Shown in pieces: positions 30,938 through 40,827 of a stretch of 64,000 bases of DNA. How positions within the stretch are numbered: position 1 is the stretch's first letter; each line of letters starts with the position of its first letter. Below the pieces are notes generated by a model. The model was not told the origin of the DNA, did no database searches, and saw only the letters and a program-made list of their open reading frames with translations. Source of the stretch: Aeromonas jandaei (GTDB lineage: Bacteria; Pseudomonadota; Gammaproteobacteria; Enterobacterales; Aeromonadaceae); contig NZ_CP149571.1 in NCBI RefSeq assembly GCF_037890695.1, positions 4,184,001 through 4,248,000 on the forward strand. The letters run 5' to 3'. Position numbers and translations under genes: made by a program.

Positions 30938-32368
30938 CTAGAGCTTGACCATGATGTGGCGCGGTACCGTGTAATCCTCCAGCGCGTAGAGGGAGAGATC
31001 CTTGCCGTAACCGGACATCTTCATCCCGCCGTGAGGCATCTCGGTGGCCAGCATGAAGTGGGTGTTGATCCAGGTGCAGCCATACTGGAGTCCCGCCGCC
31101 ACCTTGTGGGCCAGCCCCAGATCCCGAGTCCAGACCGAAGAGGCGAGGCCATAGTCGGAGTCGTTGGCCCACTGCACCACCTGCTCGGCGTCGCTGAAAC
31201 GGGTCACCGACACCACAGGGCCGAACACTTCGCGGCGCACGATCTCGTCTTCCTGTCGGGCTCCCACGATCAGGGTCGGCTCGTAGAAGAAGCCGCTGCC
31301 GGGGCGCATCCGCCCGCCGGTAGTCACCTCCATATGGCCGCTGGTGACGGCCCGTTCGACAAAGCTCGCCACCCGATGGCGCTGGCGATCGGAGATAAGC
31401 GGCCCCATCTCGACCCCCTCTTCGCGCTGGGTACCCACCTTGATGGAGGAGACGGCATCGGTCAGGGCGGCAACAAAGCGGTCGTGCAACTTGTTCTGCA
31501 CATAGATGCGGCAGGCGGCGGTGCAATCCTGTCCGGCATTGTAGAAACCGAAGGTGCGAATGCCGGCCACCACCGCATCGAGATCCGCATCGTCAAAGAT
31601 GATGACCGGCGCCTTGCCACCCAGTTCGAGGTGGGTACGCTTCATGGTGCGCGCCGCGCTCTGCAGGATCTTCTGGCCGGTGGCGATATCGCCGGTGAGC
31701 GACACCATCCGCACCAGCGGATGCTCCACCATCGGCGCCCCCACACTCTCGCCACGGCCGCAGATGATGTTGATCACCCCGCGCGGGAAGATCTCGCTGG
31801 CAATCTCCGCCAGCAGCAGGGCGCTCAGCGGGGTCTGCTCCGATGGCTTGAGCACCACCGTATTGCCGGCCGCCAGCACGGGGGCAATCTTCCAGGCCGC
31901 CATCATCAGCGGATAGTTCCAGGGGGCGATGCTGCCCACCACCCCGATAGGGTCACGGCGGATCATGCTGGTGTGGCCGTCGAGGTACTCGCCCGCCAGC
32001 GGCCCGTGCAGACAGCGGGCCGCTCCGGCAAAGAAGCGGAAGCAGTCCACTACCGCCGGCAACTCGTCACCCAGCACGGCCGCATAAGGCTTGCCGCAGT
32101 TGAGGGACTCGATGGCTGCGAAGGCCTCGGCCCGCTCCTCGATGGCGGCGGCAAGGCGCAGCAGCAGGTTGCTGCGGGTCGCCGGCGTAGTGTGACGCCA
32201 GGTGCCAAAGGCGCGCTGGGCGGCGTTGACGGCGCGGCTCACCTGCTCGAAGGAGGCCTCCGGCAGCTGGACAATCAGCTCACCGGTAGCTGGGTTGAGT
32301 ACCGGTTCGCTCGGGCCCTCCCCTGTTACAAACTGGCCGTCGATAAGTTGCTGGGTCGAAATGTTCAT
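30938..32368 (-). CDS. patD: Gamma-aminobutyraldehyde dehydrogenase
   Basis: A 476-residue NAD-dependent aldehyde dehydrogenase matching PatD/YdcW (474 aa), which oxidises 4-aminobutyraldehyde from putrescine to GABA. The catalytic Cys is in [11 protein letters not shown], the general base Glu in HLELGGKAP, and the NAD fold in [16 protein letters not shown] 32368 has GGAAGG upstream. It is the last gene of a five-gene operon whose order (binding protein, ATPase, two permeases, this enzyme) is that of E. coli ydcSTUVW, which supports the assignment. A putrescine aminotransferase is not in the window. Confidence 0.92.
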   Translation of the reverse strand: MNISTQQLIDGQFVTGEGPSEPVLNPATGELIVQLPEASFEQVSRAVNAAQRAFGTWRHTTPATRSNLLLRLAAAIEERAEAFAAIESLNCGKPYAAVLGDELPAVVDCFRFFAGAARCLHGPLAGEYLDGHTSMIRRDPIGVVGSIAPWNYPLMMAAWKIAPVLAAGNTVVLKPSEQTPLSALLLAEIASEIFPRGVINIICGRGESVGAPMVEHPLVRMVSLTGDIATGQKILQSAARTMKRTHLELGGKAPVIIFDDADLDAVVAGIRTFGFYNAGQDCTAACRIYVQNKLHDRFVAALTDAVSSIKVGTQREEGVEMGPLISDRQRHRVASFVERAVTSGHMEVTTGGRMRPGSGFFYEPTLIVGARQEDEIVRREVFGPVVSVTRFSDAEQVVQWANDSDYGLASSVWTRDLGLAHKVAAGLQYGCTWINTHFMLATEMPHGGMKMSGYGKDLSLYALEDYTVPRHIMVKL

Positions 32369-32387
32369 GAATAACCTTCCTTGGTAA

Positions 32388-33185
32388 TTAGCGCACGGCG
32401 TCGTTGCCATCGCGGGTCAGGTAATAGGCGAGCAGGATCGGCACCGTGGTGACGGCGACGATGATAAGGGCAACCACGTTGGTGACCGGGCGATCTCGCG
32501 GCCGGATCAGCTCCTGATACATCCAGATGGGCAGCGTGGTCTGCTGGCCGGCGGTAAAGGTGGTGACGATAACCTCGTCAAAACTGAGGGCAAAGGCCAG
32601 CATGCCCCCCGCCAGCAGCGCTGTGGCGATGTTGGGCAGGATGACGTATCGCACGGTCTGGAAACCGTCGGCCCCGAGATCCATCGATGCCTCGATAAGC
32701 GAGCGGTTGGTTCGGCGAAAACGGGCCAGCGCATTGTTGTAGACCACCACCACGCAGAAGGTGGCGTGGCCGATGACGATGGTCCAGAAGCTGAAGGGGA
32801 TCTCCAACGCACCGTAGGCCGAACGCAGCGCCAGACCGGTCACTATCCCCGGCAGGGCGATAGGCAGGATCAGCATCAGCGAGACCATCTCCTGACCGAA
32901 GAAGCGGCTGCGGGCGATGGCGGCGGCTGCCAGCGTCCCCAACAACAGGGCAACCAGAGTGGCAAGGCTCGCCACCTCCAGCGAGAGCTGGATGGCGCGC
33001 CAGACATCGGGCCGCTCGAAGGTCACCGCAACCCAGTGGAGGGTAAAACCCGGCGGCGGGAACTGGTAACTCTTGCTCTCGGTGGTGAAGGCATAGAGAA
33101 AGATAAAGAGGATCGGAAAGTGCAGGAAGGCGAGTCCGCCGTAAGCGGCCACCCGCAGGGTACGACCCGGTTGATCAAAGCGCAT
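32388..33185 (-). CDS. ydcV: Polyamine-type ABC transporter permease YdcV
   Basis: A 265-residue inner-membrane permease of the PotC type, with six predicted helices and the ATPase-contact EAA loop seen as [22 protein letters not shown]. Its first 11 bases overlap the end of ydcU, and patD begins 19 bases after its stop, so the genes are tightly coupled. It is predicted to import putrescine or a related amine; the substrate is inferred from the operon and not shown by the permease itself. Confidence 0.9.
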   Translation of the reverse strand: MRFDQPGRTLRVAAYGGLAFLHFPILFIFLYAFTTESKSYQFPPPGFTLHWVAVTFERPDVWRAIQLSLEVASLATLVALLLGTLAAAAIARSRFFGQEMVSLMLILPIALPGIVTGLALRSAYGALEIPFSFWTIVIGHATFCVVVVYNNALARFRRTNRSLIEASMDLGADGFQTVRYVILPNIATALLAGGMLAFALSFDEVIVTTFTAGQQTTLPIWMYQELIRPRDRPVTNVVALIIVAVTTVPILLAYYLTRDGNDAVR

Positions 33186-34128
33186 CGAAAGCCCCCAGAC
33201 GTTTTGCCACCATCAGATAGACGGCGATGATGAGAATGGGCACCAGCGAGAAAGCCGCGGCGAAAGGCAGGTTGCCCGCCGTCCCCTGCTGCATGTAGAC
33301 CACCTGACCGATGTAGAGGGTGGAGTTGCCGATAATTCCCGGGATGATGTAGTCGCCAAGGGTCAGCGAGAAGGTGAAGATGGAGCCGGCCACTACCCCC
33401 GGCAGCGCCAGCGGCAGCAGCAGGGTACGGAAGGTCTGCCCCGGAGTGGCTCCGAGATCGGCGCTCGCCTCGATGAGGGAGAGAGGGATCCGCTCCACGG
33501 CCGCCTGAATGGGCAGGATCATGAAGGGGAGCCAGACATAAACAAAGACGATAAAGGTGCCGATCCGTGAGAATGACAGCGAGGGGCCGCCAATCTCCGG
33601 CAGACTGAGCAGCGCCTGCAACACCCCGTCCAGCCCCAGCTGACCCGCCAGCCAGTTCACCGCCCCCTCCTTGGCGAGGATCAGCTTCCAGGCGTAGACC
33701 CGCACCAGATAGCTCGACCAGAGCGGCAGCATGATGGCGATATAGAAAAAAGCTCGCTGCCGCCCTCTGGTGTAGCGCGCCATGTAATAGGCAATCGGAA
33801 AGGCGATCAGGGCGCAGGCCAGCGTCACCAGCAGGGACATGACCACGGTACGCAGGATCACATCCCGGTTTTCGGGGCGCGCCAGATCGATAAAGTTCTG
33901 CCAGGTGAACTCGTGGCGGATCTGGCCGCTGAACTCGTCGAGCCCGAAAAAGGAGTTGGAGAGCAGCATCAGCAGGGAGCCGGCATAGATAAGGCCAAGC
34001 CAGATGAGCGGCGGCCCGAGCAGGATCCCCAGCAGCAGACCGGAGCGGCCATAAAGCAGGTTCGAGAGGCGCCGACGCAGCGGCGCACGGGGAAGCACGG
34101 TTGGCATGGTCAGACTCGCACTGTTCAT
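33175..34128 (-). CDS. ydcU: Polyamine-type ABC transporter permease YdcU
   Basis: A 317-residue PotB-type permease. After a cytoplasmic N terminus there are six predicted helices, and the EAA loop is seen as [22 protein letters not shown]. The ATG overlaps the stop codon of the ATPase gene by four bases (ATGA). The length and position match E. coli YdcU (313 aa). Confidence 0.9.
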   Translation of the reverse strand: MNSASLTMPTVLPRAPLRRRLSNLLYGRSGLLLGILLGPPLIWLGLIYAGSLLMLLSNSFFGLDEFSGQIRHEFTWQNFIDLARPENRDVILRTVVMSLLVTLACALIAFPIAYYMARYTRGRQRAFFYIAIMLPLWSSYLVRVYAWKLILAKEGAVNWLAGQLGLDGVLQALLSLPEIGGPSLSFSRIGTFIVFVYVWLPFMILPIQAAVERIPLSLIEASADLGATPGQTFRTLLLPLALPGVVAGSIFTFSLTLGDYIIPGIIGNSTLYIGQVVYMQQGTAGNLPFAAAFSLVPILIIAVYLMVAKRLGAFDAL

Positions 34129-35123
34129 GGGGTCGCTCCCAGAGCATGCACGGCGGGTGCCGCCCAGCTCAGCGAGACCCGCTCCCCGAGCGGCAGGCGC
34201 GCCTGTCCCTCGTTGGGGTGGTTGACGATGAGTTCGATGTCACTGTCGATGCGCACCCGGTAACGCACATAGGGGCCGAGATACTCCACCTCGCGCACCT
34301 CGCCGGACCAGCCGGGCACACCGGCCGTGGCGAGCCGGATCCGCTCCGGGCGCACCATCACCTGACCGCTCTGGCCGGTGAGACGGCGGGCGGCTTCTCC
34401 TTCAAACAGGTTGACGCTGCCAACAAAGCGGGCCACGAAGGGGGTGGCTGGCGTGTCGTAGATGGTCTCGGGAGAGGCGACCTGCTCGATGCGACCCTGA
34501 TTGAAGATGCAGATGCGGTCGCTCATAGAGAGCGCCTCCTGCTGATCGTGGGTCACGAAGATAAAGGTGATGCCGAGCTGGCGCTGCAGCGCCTTGAGTT
34601 CAAGCTGCATCTGCTCGCGCAGCTTGAGATCGAGAGCGCCGAGCGGTTCATCCAGCAGCAGCACCCGCGGCTGATTGATGAGGGCCCGCGCGATGGCGAT
34701 GCGCTGGCGCTGACCACCGGAGAGCTGACCCGGCCGGCGATCCCCCACCCCGGGCAGGCGTACCAGTTCGAGCATCTCGTCGGCGCGGCGGTGGCGGGTG
34801 GCCTTGTCGATCCCCTTGATCATCAGCCCGTAGGCGATGTTGTCCCGCACATTCATGTTGGGAAAGAGGGCGTAATCCTGAAAAACGGTATTGAGAGGGC
34901 GCTCGTAGGGTGGACGCGTCGAGCACTCCTCGCCAAAGAGGCGGATGGTGCCACCGGTCGGGTACTCGAACCCGGCCAGCATCCGCAGACAGGTGGTCTT
35001 GCCGGAACCGCTCGGCCCCAGCAGGGAGAAGAACTCCCCCGGCGCGATGGCCAGCGACACCTCGTCCACCGCCTTGACGGCGCCATAGTGACGGCTCACC
35101 CGTTCAAACTGAACTGCGTGCAT
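34125..35123 (-). CDS. ydcT: Polyamine-type ABC transporter ATPase YdcT
   Basis: A 332-residue importer ATPase. Walker A GPSGSGKT is at 36-43, the Q loop at FQDYALF, the signature LSGGQ at 134-138, Walker B LLLDEP at 155-160, and the switch His in FVTHDQ. The C-terminal ~90 residues form a TOBE domain as in PotA. ATG 35123 has GGAG upstream; the frame is open further upstream but that extension is atypical. It lies between ydcS and ydcU in the same operon. Confidence 0.93.
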   Translation of the reverse strand: MHAVQFERVSRHYGAVKAVDEVSLAIAPGEFFSLLGPSGSGKTTCLRMLAGFEYPTGGTIRLFGEECSTRPPYERPLNTVFQDYALFPNMNVRDNIAYGLMIKGIDKATRHRRADEMLELVRLPGVGDRRPGQLSGGQRQRIAIARALINQPRVLLLDEPLGALDLKLREQMQLELKALQRQLGITFIFVTHDQQEALSMSDRICIFNQGRIEQVASPETIYDTPATPFVARFVGSVNLFEGEAARRLTGQSGQVMVRPERIRLATAGVPGWSGEVREVEYLGPYVRYRVRIDSDIELIVNHPNEGQARLPLGERVSLSWAAPAVHALGATP

Positions 35124-35167
35124 GAATTGACTCCAGAGTGAGGGGCCGGCAAGCCGGCCCGGACGTG

Positions 35168-36295
35168 TCAGCGGCCGCCAAGAATGGCGATGTAATCGGA
35201 GACCCAGCGGTAGTAAGGGACGCAGGTACCCTGGCTCTTGCACTGGCTGACCGGGGTACGCCAGAAGTGCACCCGGGCAAAGTTGTCAGCCCCATTGGTC
35301 TTGCACCCCTCGGCGCCGAGCAGGGCATTGCCCTGGCAAGCCGCGGGCACCACAGGCACGGAACCAAACCAGGAGGCGAGATCCCCCTGCAGCTTGTTGT
35401 CGAGGGAGTGTTCGAGCCACTGATAGGCACAAACCGGGTGTTTGGCTTCGGCGTGCAGCATGGTGGTATCAGCCCAGCCGGTGACCCCCTCTTTGGGCAC
35501 CACGGTGGCGACCGGCTGCTTGTCCGCGGCCAGGGTATTGGCCTGGAACGGCCAGGAGCTCGACGCCACCACCCCCTCATTCTTGAAGTCATCGATCTGC
35601 ACGAAGGCGTCGTGCCAGTAGCGACCGACCAGCTGCCGTTGCTGGCGCAGCAACTCCAGCGCAGCCTTGTACTGATCCTCGTTCAGCTCATAGGGATCCT
35701 TGATCCCCAGCTCCGGCTTGTGCGTCATCAGATAGAGAGCGGCGTCGGCGATATAGATGGGGCCATCAAAGGCCTGAATGCGCCCCTTGTTGGGCTTGCC
35801 ATCGGGCAGGGTCTGGGCTTCGAACACCACGGACCAGGAGTCGGGGGCCTTGGGGAAGACCTTGGTGTTGTACATCAGGACGTTGGAGCCCCACTGGTAG
35901 GGCACGCCGTAGTGCTTGCCGTTTACCGTGTGCCAAGGGGCATTTTGCAGACGGGGATCCACCTTGCTCCAGCTGGGGATGCGCGACAGATCGAGGGGTT
36001 GCACCTTGCCACCGGCGATGAGCCGCAGACTGGCATCTCCCGAGGCGGTCACCAGATCAAAGCCCCCTTCATTCATCAGGGCGACCATCTCGTCCGATGT
36101 AGCGGCGGTCTTGACCGTCACCTTGCAGCCGGTAGCCTGCTCGAAACCGGTCACCCAGTCATAGTTCTTGTCGGTTTCGCCCCGCTCCACGTAGCCGGCC
36201 CAGGCGACGATGTCGACCTGTCCCTCCCCTTTCTGCGCTGCGTGCAGCGGCAGGGACGACGCCAGCAATCCGAGACAGAGTGCGGTCAGTCTCAT
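35168..36295 (-). CDS. ydcS: Polyamine-type ABC transporter solute-binding protein YdcS
   Basis: A 375-residue periplasmic binding protein of the spermidine/putrescine type. Residues 1-19 are a signal peptide (MRLTALCLGLLASSLPLHA) and the mature protein contains VDIVAWAGYVERGETDKNYDW, similar to E. coli YdcS (381 aa). E. coli YdcS also has a reported polyhydroxybutyrate synthase activity; that is not predicted here. It is the first gene of the operon, and a LysR regulator gene lies 135 bases upstream on the same strand. Confidence 0.9.
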   Translation of the reverse strand: MRLTALCLGLLASSLPLHAAQKGEGQVDIVAWAGYVERGETDKNYDWVTGFEQATGCKVTVKTAATSDEMVALMNEGGFDLVTASGDASLRLIAGGKVQPLDLSRIPSWSKVDPRLQNAPWHTVNGKHYGVPYQWGSNVLMYNTKVFPKAPDSWSVVFEAQTLPDGKPNKGRIQAFDGPIYIADAALYLMTHKPELGIKDPYELNEDQYKAALELLRQQRQLVGRYWHDAFVQIDDFKNEGVVASSSWPFQANTLAADKQPVATVVPKEGVTGWADTTMLHAEAKHPVCAYQWLEHSLDNKLQGDLASWFGSVPVVPAACQGNALLGAEGCKTNGADNFARVHFWRTPVSQCKSQGTCVPYYRWVSDYIAILGGR

Positions 36296-36430
36296 GGTGA
36301 TCTCCTTCTCCAGTAGTGAATTAACATCCTGTTAACGCTTGAGTGAGCGTATGGGAAGGAGAGAGCAATGAGAATTTCAATTTTCAGGGGCCAAGCTATC
36401 GGGAAAAGTGATATCGACGTCGTATGAAGC

Positions 36431-37354
36431 CTATCTGGCCGGCCCTAGCCGGGCGCGCAGCCGCCCCTGCTCCTTGGCTATTTCAATAAACTCGCGCGCC
36501 GCCCACGGCAGACGCGAGCCACGTCGCCACACCAGTCCGATATCGATGGCGGGGATCGGCTCCTTGATCTCCCGCGCCTCCACCCGCTCCTGCTCCAGCG
36601 ACCAGGGACGATAGGCAAAATCAGGCAGCAGGGCCAGACCGAGGTGGCTGGTCACCAGACTGCGTACCGCCTCCACCGAACCGGTGCGCAGCACGATACG
36701 CGGCCGCAGGCCATAACGACGCAGGCCAGCCTGAATCACTTGCTCCATCTGGTCGGCAGTGAGGGCGATGAGCGGCTCGTTGGCCAGTTCGGTCAACGAG
36801 ATGGAGGGCTGGGCGCAGAGGGGGTGATTGACCGGCAGCCAGAGCCGCAGCGGTGAGCGGGTCAGCAGCTCGGTATCGAACGCCTCATGGCGGATGGTGC
36901 GGTTGGTCATCAAGAGCCCCACATCGATCTCGCCATTGACCAGCTGGTGCTCGAGAAACGCCTGCTCATCCTCTTTCACTTCGATATGCACTGCCGGAAA
37001 GAGGCGGCGAAAGCGGCCGAGGGCATCGGAGAGGTAGTAACCCGCCACCAGACTGGTGACACCTATGGTGAGACTTCCCTCCTCTTCGCGTGCGGTTCCT
37101 TTGAGGGAGTGGGCCGCATCGCTCATGGCGCCGAGGATGCGCCGGGCATGGAGCAGAAACTGGTGGCCCTGAGGGGTGAGCGTCACCCCGCGCGGGCCAC
37201 GCTCGAACAGGGTGGCGCCTACCCCCTCCTCCAGCTCGCGAATGGCGCCAGTGACAGCGGACTGGGAGATGTGCAGCTCCTGGGCTGCACGGCTGACCGA
37301 CAGACTGTCGGCAACGGCCACGAAATAGCGGATCTGGCGAAAAGTGAAGTTCAT
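36431..37354 (-). CDS. LysR-family transcriptional regulator
   Basis: A 307-residue LysR-type protein with a CbbR/CynR-like N terminus: FRQIRYFVAVADSLSVSRAAQELHIS then QSAVTGAIRELEEGVGATLF, residues 5-52. The rest is the effector domain. It starts at ATG 37354 and precedes the ydcSTUV-patD operon on the same strand, 135 bases from ydcS. It is a natural candidate regulator of that operon by position; in E. coli the equivalent gene (ydcR) is a GntR/MocR protein, so regulation would differ. Confidence 0.87.
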   Translation of the reverse strand: MNFTFRQIRYFVAVADSLSVSRAAQELHISQSAVTGAIRELEEGVGATLFERGPRGVTLTPQGHQFLLHARRILGAMSDAAHSLKGTAREEEGSLTIGVTSLVAGYYLSDALGRFRRLFPAVHIEVKEDEQAFLEHQLVNGEIDVGLLMTNRTIRHEAFDTELLTRSPLRLWLPVNHPLCAQPSISLTELANEPLIALTADQMEQVIQAGLRRYGLRPRIVLRTGSVEAVRSLVTSHLGLALLPDFAYRPWSLEQERVEAREIKEPIPAIDIGLVWRRGSRLPWAAREFIEIAKEQGRLRARLGPAR

Positions 37355-37911
37355 CGGGCGTCCTTGCCTTTGGTGACTCTGCCAAGCTTACCGACTTGAC
37401 CGGGTTGCGTCAGGGGGAAGAGGGGTGAGACGGCTCGCAAAAATGACGTTCACTCCCGACTTGTCGGCCAGAACCCCTTATGTAGAACTCAAATGAAAAC
37501 AACCCATATTGCCATCGGGGAGCGCGGCTACGCTGGCAGCAATCAAAAGCGCAAAAAGCGCCTTTGAAAAGCCAATGGCATGCCAAAAATCTCCCTGTTG
37601 ACCCGTTTGTAGAGGCAAATCCCCACAAGACAACGCTGCCGTGAGTGACCATCGAATAAGATATTGATTTAAAAAGTAGCAACTGGACGACATAGAAAGG
37701 AGCCAAACACTCTTCTCTCCCAGTGGCAGCCCCCTTTCCTCTCCTCTCTCCCCTATGACAAGGCAACCCTCACGAGCCTCCCTTTTTATCTTTTGCCGTT
37801 ACACCAAAGCAGGAGATGACGTAAAAAAATGCAGATTGTTGGGCTTTTGCGCAACAGAGACCAATAACTGGCCAAACGCACTCAAATTGAGTTTTTCTGG
37901 CAAAAAAATGG
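37355..37911. other. Gene-free region before the tRNA operon
   Basis: About 560 bases with no credible gene: open frames here lack ribosome binding sites and ordinary codon use. The part nearest the tRNA promoter (37800-37911) is notably A+T-rich and could contain an UP element or Fis sites, but none is clear. Confidence 0.6.
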
Positions 37912-37940
37912 TTGACGCCCCAGAGCCAGATACGCATAAT
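37912..37940 (+). promoter_or_regulatory. Sigma-70 promoter of the tRNA operon
   Basis: TTGACG (37912-37917) and CATAAT (37935-37940) are separated by exactly 17 bases. The discriminator after the -10 is G+C-rich (CGGCCCGC), as in stringently controlled stable-RNA promoters. The first tRNA begins at 37986. Confidence 0.88.
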
Positions 37941-37985
37941 TCGGCCCGCACGGTGACGAGGTAACGACTCACCGGAAGCAAGGTT

Positions 37986-38062
37986 GGCTATGTAGCTCAG
38001 TTGGTTAGAGCATCGCACTCATAATGCGGGGGTCACAGGTTCGAATCCCGTCATAGCCACCA
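37986..38062 (+). tRNA. tRNA-Met (elongator, CAT), copy 1
   Basis: A 77-base cloverleaf with encoded CCA; anticodon CAT at 38020-38022. It starts with a G-C paired acceptor end, as in elongator and not initiator tRNA-Met. Confidence 0.96.
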
Positions 38063-38070
38063 TCCTTAGT

Positions 38071-38145
38071 TGGGGCATCGCCAAGCGGTAAGGCAGCGGG
38101 TTTTGATCTCGCCATACCTAGGTTCGAATCCTAGTGCCCCAGCCA
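38071..38145 (+). tRNA. tRNA-Gln (TTG), array copy 1
   Basis: A 75-base cloverleaf with CCA and anticodon TTG, only 8 bases after the Met gene. The four array copies of tRNA-Gln are identical. Confidence 0.96.
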
Positions 38146-38303
38146 TTTTTAAAAGGTGTTTGATAGTTTCTGTCAGGCATCACTGTTGGGGCATCGCCAA
38201 GCGGTAAGGCAGCGGGTTTTGATCTCGCCATACCTAGGTTCGAATCCTAGTGCCCCAGCCATTTTTTAAATGGTGTTTGATAGTTTCTGTCAGGCATCAC
38301 TGT
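38146..38303 (+). repeat. Repeated spacer flanking Gln copy 2
   Basis: The spacers at 38146-38186 and 38262-38303 are almost identical (GTGTTTGATAGTTTCTGTCA and onward), so the tRNA gene and spacer were duplicated together in tandem. Confidence 0.85.
38187..38261 (+). tRNA. tRNA-Gln (TTG), array copy 2
   Basis: Identical in sequence to array copy 1; separated from it by a 41-base spacer that is nearly repeated after this copy. Confidence 0.96.
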
Positions 38304-38378
38304 TGGGGCATCGCCAAGCGGTAAGGCAGCGGGTTTTGATCTCGCCATACCTAGGTTCGAATCCTAGTGCCCCAGCCA
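38304..38378 (+). tRNA. tRNA-Gln (TTG), array copy 3
   Basis: Identical to the other array copies. With the following spacer and tRNA-Met it forms a unit that is repeated downstream (38540-38728). Confidence 0.96.
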
Positions 38379-38416
38379 TTATTCTGTTCTCTTCCACCTT
38401 GTGGTTGATAACAAAC

Positions 38417-38493
38417 GGCTATGTAGCTCAGTTGGTTAGAGCATCGCACTCATAATGCGGGGGTCACAGGTTCGAATCCCGTCATAGCCACCA
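38417..38493 (+). tRNA. tRNA-Met (elongator, CAT), copy 2
   Basis: Same 77-base sequence as copy 1, with anticodon CAT and encoded CCA. Confidence 0.96.
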
Positions 38494-38539
38494 TTTTTGA
38501 AAAACGTTCCTTCAATCATCTGATTGCAAAGAACACTGT

Positions 38540-38614
38540 TGGGGCATCGCCAAGCGGTAAGGCAGCGGGTTTTGATCTCGCCATACCTAGGTTCGAATCC
38601 TAGTGCCCCAGCCA
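38540..38614 (+). tRNA. tRNA-Gln (TTG), array copy 4
   Basis: Same sequence as the other array copies; begins the second Gln-Met unit. Confidence 0.96.
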
Positions 38615-38651
38615 TTATTCTGTTCTCTTCCACCTTGTGGTCGATAACAAA

Positions 38652-38728
38652 GGCTATGTAGCTCAGTTGGTTAGAGCATCGCACTCATAATGCGGGGGTC
38701 ACAGGTTCGAATCCCGTCATAGCCACCA
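38652..38728 (+). tRNA. tRNA-Met (elongator, CAT), copy 3
   Basis: Same sequence as copies 1 and 2; the spacer before it differs from that before copy 2 by one substitution and one missing base. Confidence 0.96.
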
Positions 38729-38735
38729 TCAATTT

Positions 38736-38819
38736 GCGGAAGTGGCGAAATTGGTAGACGCACCAGATTTAGGTTCTGGCGCCCTAGGCGTGAGAGTTCG
38801 AGTCTCTCCTTCCGCACCA
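38736..38819 (+). tRNA. tRNA-Leu (TAG)
   Basis: An 84-base class II tRNA with a long variable arm, anticodon TAG in the loop of AGATTTAGGTTCT, and encoded CCA. It lies 7 bases after the last tRNA-Met and is the final gene of the operon; E. coli has the same tRNA (leuW) in its metT-glnX operon. Confidence 0.95.
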
Positions 38820-38839
38820 TTGAACGAAGTACCAAACAG

Positions 38840-38862
38840 ACCAGCTTTATGCTGGTTTTTTT
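38840..38862 (+). terminator. Terminator of the tRNA operon
   Basis: A 6-bp stem (ACCAGC/GCTGGT) with loop TTTAT is followed by seven T residues with one G interruption, 20 bases after tRNA-Leu. Confidence 0.85.
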
Positions 38863-38944
38863 GTATCTGAAATTTGCCTCTTTTTGCCCACTTTCCTGCT
38901 GATCCCCCTTCCCGATCTTCCCGATACGGCTTTCACTCGCCCAC

Positions 38945-38966
38945 AAAAAAGCGGCCCGCAGGCCGC
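38945..38966 (-). terminator. Terminator of the SLC13 gene
   Basis: On the minus strand GCGGCC/GGCCGC with loop TGCG is followed by T6, 28 bases past the stop codon of the permease gene. Confidence 0.85.
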
Positions 38967-38994
38967 CAGATAAACACCTATTTGCCTCAAATGG

Positions 38995-40827
38995 TCAGAA
39001 CGGGAAGAACCAGGGAATGGCTACCACGCTCACCGCCATCACCAACAGGGTGAAGGGGACGCCGATACGGATAAAGTCGGCGAACTTGTAGTTGCCCGGC
39101 CCCAATACCAGGGTATTCACCGGTGACGAGACCGGCGTCATGAAGGCAGCCGAGGCGGCGATGGCGATGGTCATGGCAAATGGATAGGGCGAGACTCCCA
39201 TCTGCTGCGCCGTGCCCAAGGCAATCGGCGCCATCAATACCGCCGTCGCCGTGTTGGAGATGAACAAACCGATCACGGCGCAGAGAGCAAACAGGCTGGC
39301 CAGCATCACTCGCGGCCCCATATCCCCCACTGCGCTCATCAACCCGCCCACGATGAGATCCACCCCGCCGGTTTTTTGCAGCGCCAGCGCGAAGGGCAAC
39401 ATGCCGACAATCAGGATCAGGGTCGGCCAGTGGATCGACTTGTAGGCGCTCTCCATGTCGATGCAGCGAAACTTGCCCATCAGCAGACAGGCGATCAGCG
39501 CGGCAATGACGTTGGGCACCGGGTCGGTCACCATCAGCAGGATCATCACCCCGAGGCAGATAAGGGCGTGAATGGCCTGGCTGCGCGCTGGCGCCATCTC
39601 GTCTACCTCGGCCGGCAGCCCCATCAGCAGAAAGTCTCGGCTGTGGGTTTGCAGCAGCCGGATATGACTCCAGTTGCCCACCACCAGCAGGGTATCCCCC
39701 ATCTGCAGCGGCTCATCCACCAGCTTGCCCCCCATCGTCTCGCCATCCCGGCGCAGCCCCACCACGCTCAAACCGTAGGTGGAGCGGAAGGTCACCTCGC
39801 GCACGGTTTTACCAAGCAGGCTCGACTCGGGAATAAGCGACACCTCGGCCATCCCCACCTCCCGCGCCTGATCGGAGAAGTACTCGCCGCGCAGGATCAT
39901 CGGTTCGAGCCGCGCCTCGCTGCAAAACTCGCGAATGTCGATTTCAGGATCGGACATGTCGATCAGCAGCACATCCCTGGCCTGAAATTCACTGATCCCC
40001 GAGACCGGCACCATCACCCGGCGAAACTTGCGCCAGCGCTCTACCCCGATGACGTGGGCGCCATAGCGGGCGCGCAGTTGCAACTCATCCAGGGTATGGC
40101 CAATCAGTGGTGAATCGGGGCGTAGCGCCAACCGGCGAGCCCGGCCGGTAAGGCGATAGTCGCGGATAAGGTCGCGAAAGGTTCGGCGTCCGCTCTGCTT
40201 GCCTTTGCCCTCTTCGCCCTCGCCCACCAGGGAGCCGCGTACCAGCAGCATGTAGACAATCCCGCACAGCAGGATCAGGGCGCCGAGCGGTGTGAAGCTG
40301 AAAAAGGTGAAGCCGTGAATGCCGTGACGCATCAGCTCGCTGTTGACCACCATGTTGGGGGGCGTGGCCACCAGCGTCATCATGCCGCTGATCAGCCCGG
40401 CAAAACCGAGGGGCATCATCAGGCGACCGGCCGGGATCCCCATCCGGTTCGCCACGCTCAGCACCACCGGGATGAAAATGGCCACCACCCCGGTGCTGCT
40501 CATCACCGCCCCCAGCGTTGCCACCGCCACCATCAGCAGCACCAGCAGTTTGGTCTCGCTGCTGCCCGCCACCTTCACCAGCGCATCCCCCACCTGATAG
40601 GCGATACCGGTGCGCACCAACCCATCCCCGACCACGAAGAGGGCGGCAATCAGAATAACGTTGGGATCGCTGAAGCCCGCCAGCGCCTCCGGCAGAGTGA
40701 GGGTGCCGCTCAGCACAAAGAGAATGATGATCAACAGGGCGACCACGTCCATCCGGACTTTATTGGTCATGAAGAGATAGATGGCACCCGCCAGCAGAGA
40801 GAGCACCCAGACAAGCTCGGAATTCAA
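38995..40827 (-). CDS. SLC13-family (DASS) permease with TrkA-C domains
   Basis: A 610-residue membrane protein like E. coli YfbS. The membrane core is split: helices in residues 1-190 and 410-610 flank a cytoplasmic insert (about 205-400) with two RCK_C/TrkA-C domains, recognised from [27 protein letters not shown] and [27 protein letters not shown]. Conserved SLC13 segments include [14 protein letters not shown], the TPPNMVVNS loop and [13 protein letters not shown]. Family members carry sulfate, C4-dicarboxylates, citrate or other anions with sodium; the double TrkA-C type is often a sulfur-compound or undefined carrier. It stands alone, and a terminator separates it from the tRNA operon. 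Confidence 0.85.
   Translation of the reverse strand: MNSELVWVLSLLAGAIYLFMTNKVRMDVVALLIIILFVLSGTLTLPEALAGFSDPNVILIAALFVVGDGLVRTGIAYQVGDALVKVAGSSETKLLVLLMVAVATLGAVMSSTGVVAIFIPVVLSVANRMGIPAGRLMMPLGFAGLISGMMTLVATPPNMVVNSELMRHGIHGFTFFSFTPLGALILLCGIVYMLLVRGSLVGEGEEGKGKQSGRRTFRDLIRDYRLTGRARRLALRPDSPLIGHTLDELQLRARYGAHVIGVERWRKFRRVMVPVSGISEFQARDVLLIDMSDPEIDIREFCSEARLEPMILRGEYFSDQAREVGMAEVSLIPESSLLGKTVREVTFRSTYGLSVVGLRRDGETMGGKLVDEPLQMGDTLLVVGNWSHIRLLQTHSRDFLLMGLPAEVDEMAPARSQAIHALICLGVMILLMVTDPVPNVIAALIACLLMGKFRCIDMESAYKSIHWPTLILIVGMLPFALALQKTGGVDLIVGGLMSAVGDMGPRVMLASLFALCAVIGLFISNTATAVLMAPIALGTAQQMGVSPYPFAMTIAIAASAAFMTPVSSPVNTLVLGPGNYKFADFIRIGVPFTLLVMAVSVVAIPWFFPF

Larger units (their letters stand above)
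38304..38728 (+). repeat. Two Gln-spacer-Met units
   Basis: Blocks 38304-38493 and 38540-38728 share gene order and a near-identical internal spacer (TTCTGTTCTCTTCCACCTTG at its core). They are a recent segmental duplication within the tRNA operon. Confidence 0.85.

Noticed and set aside
29646..31526. A 626-codon open frame on the minus strand
   Set aside because: It is antisense to ychF and in another frame of patD; the composition is that of a shadow frame in G+C-rich DNA.
37410..37766. A 118-codon open frame before the tRNA operon
   Set aside because: No ribosome binding site, atypical codon use, Cys/Trp/His-rich product; not supported as a gene.
37986..38728. Regularly spaced repeats suggestive of a CRISPR array
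   Set aside because: The repeats fold as tRNA-Gln and tRNA-Met with anticodons and CCA ends, and the spacers are themselves repeated.
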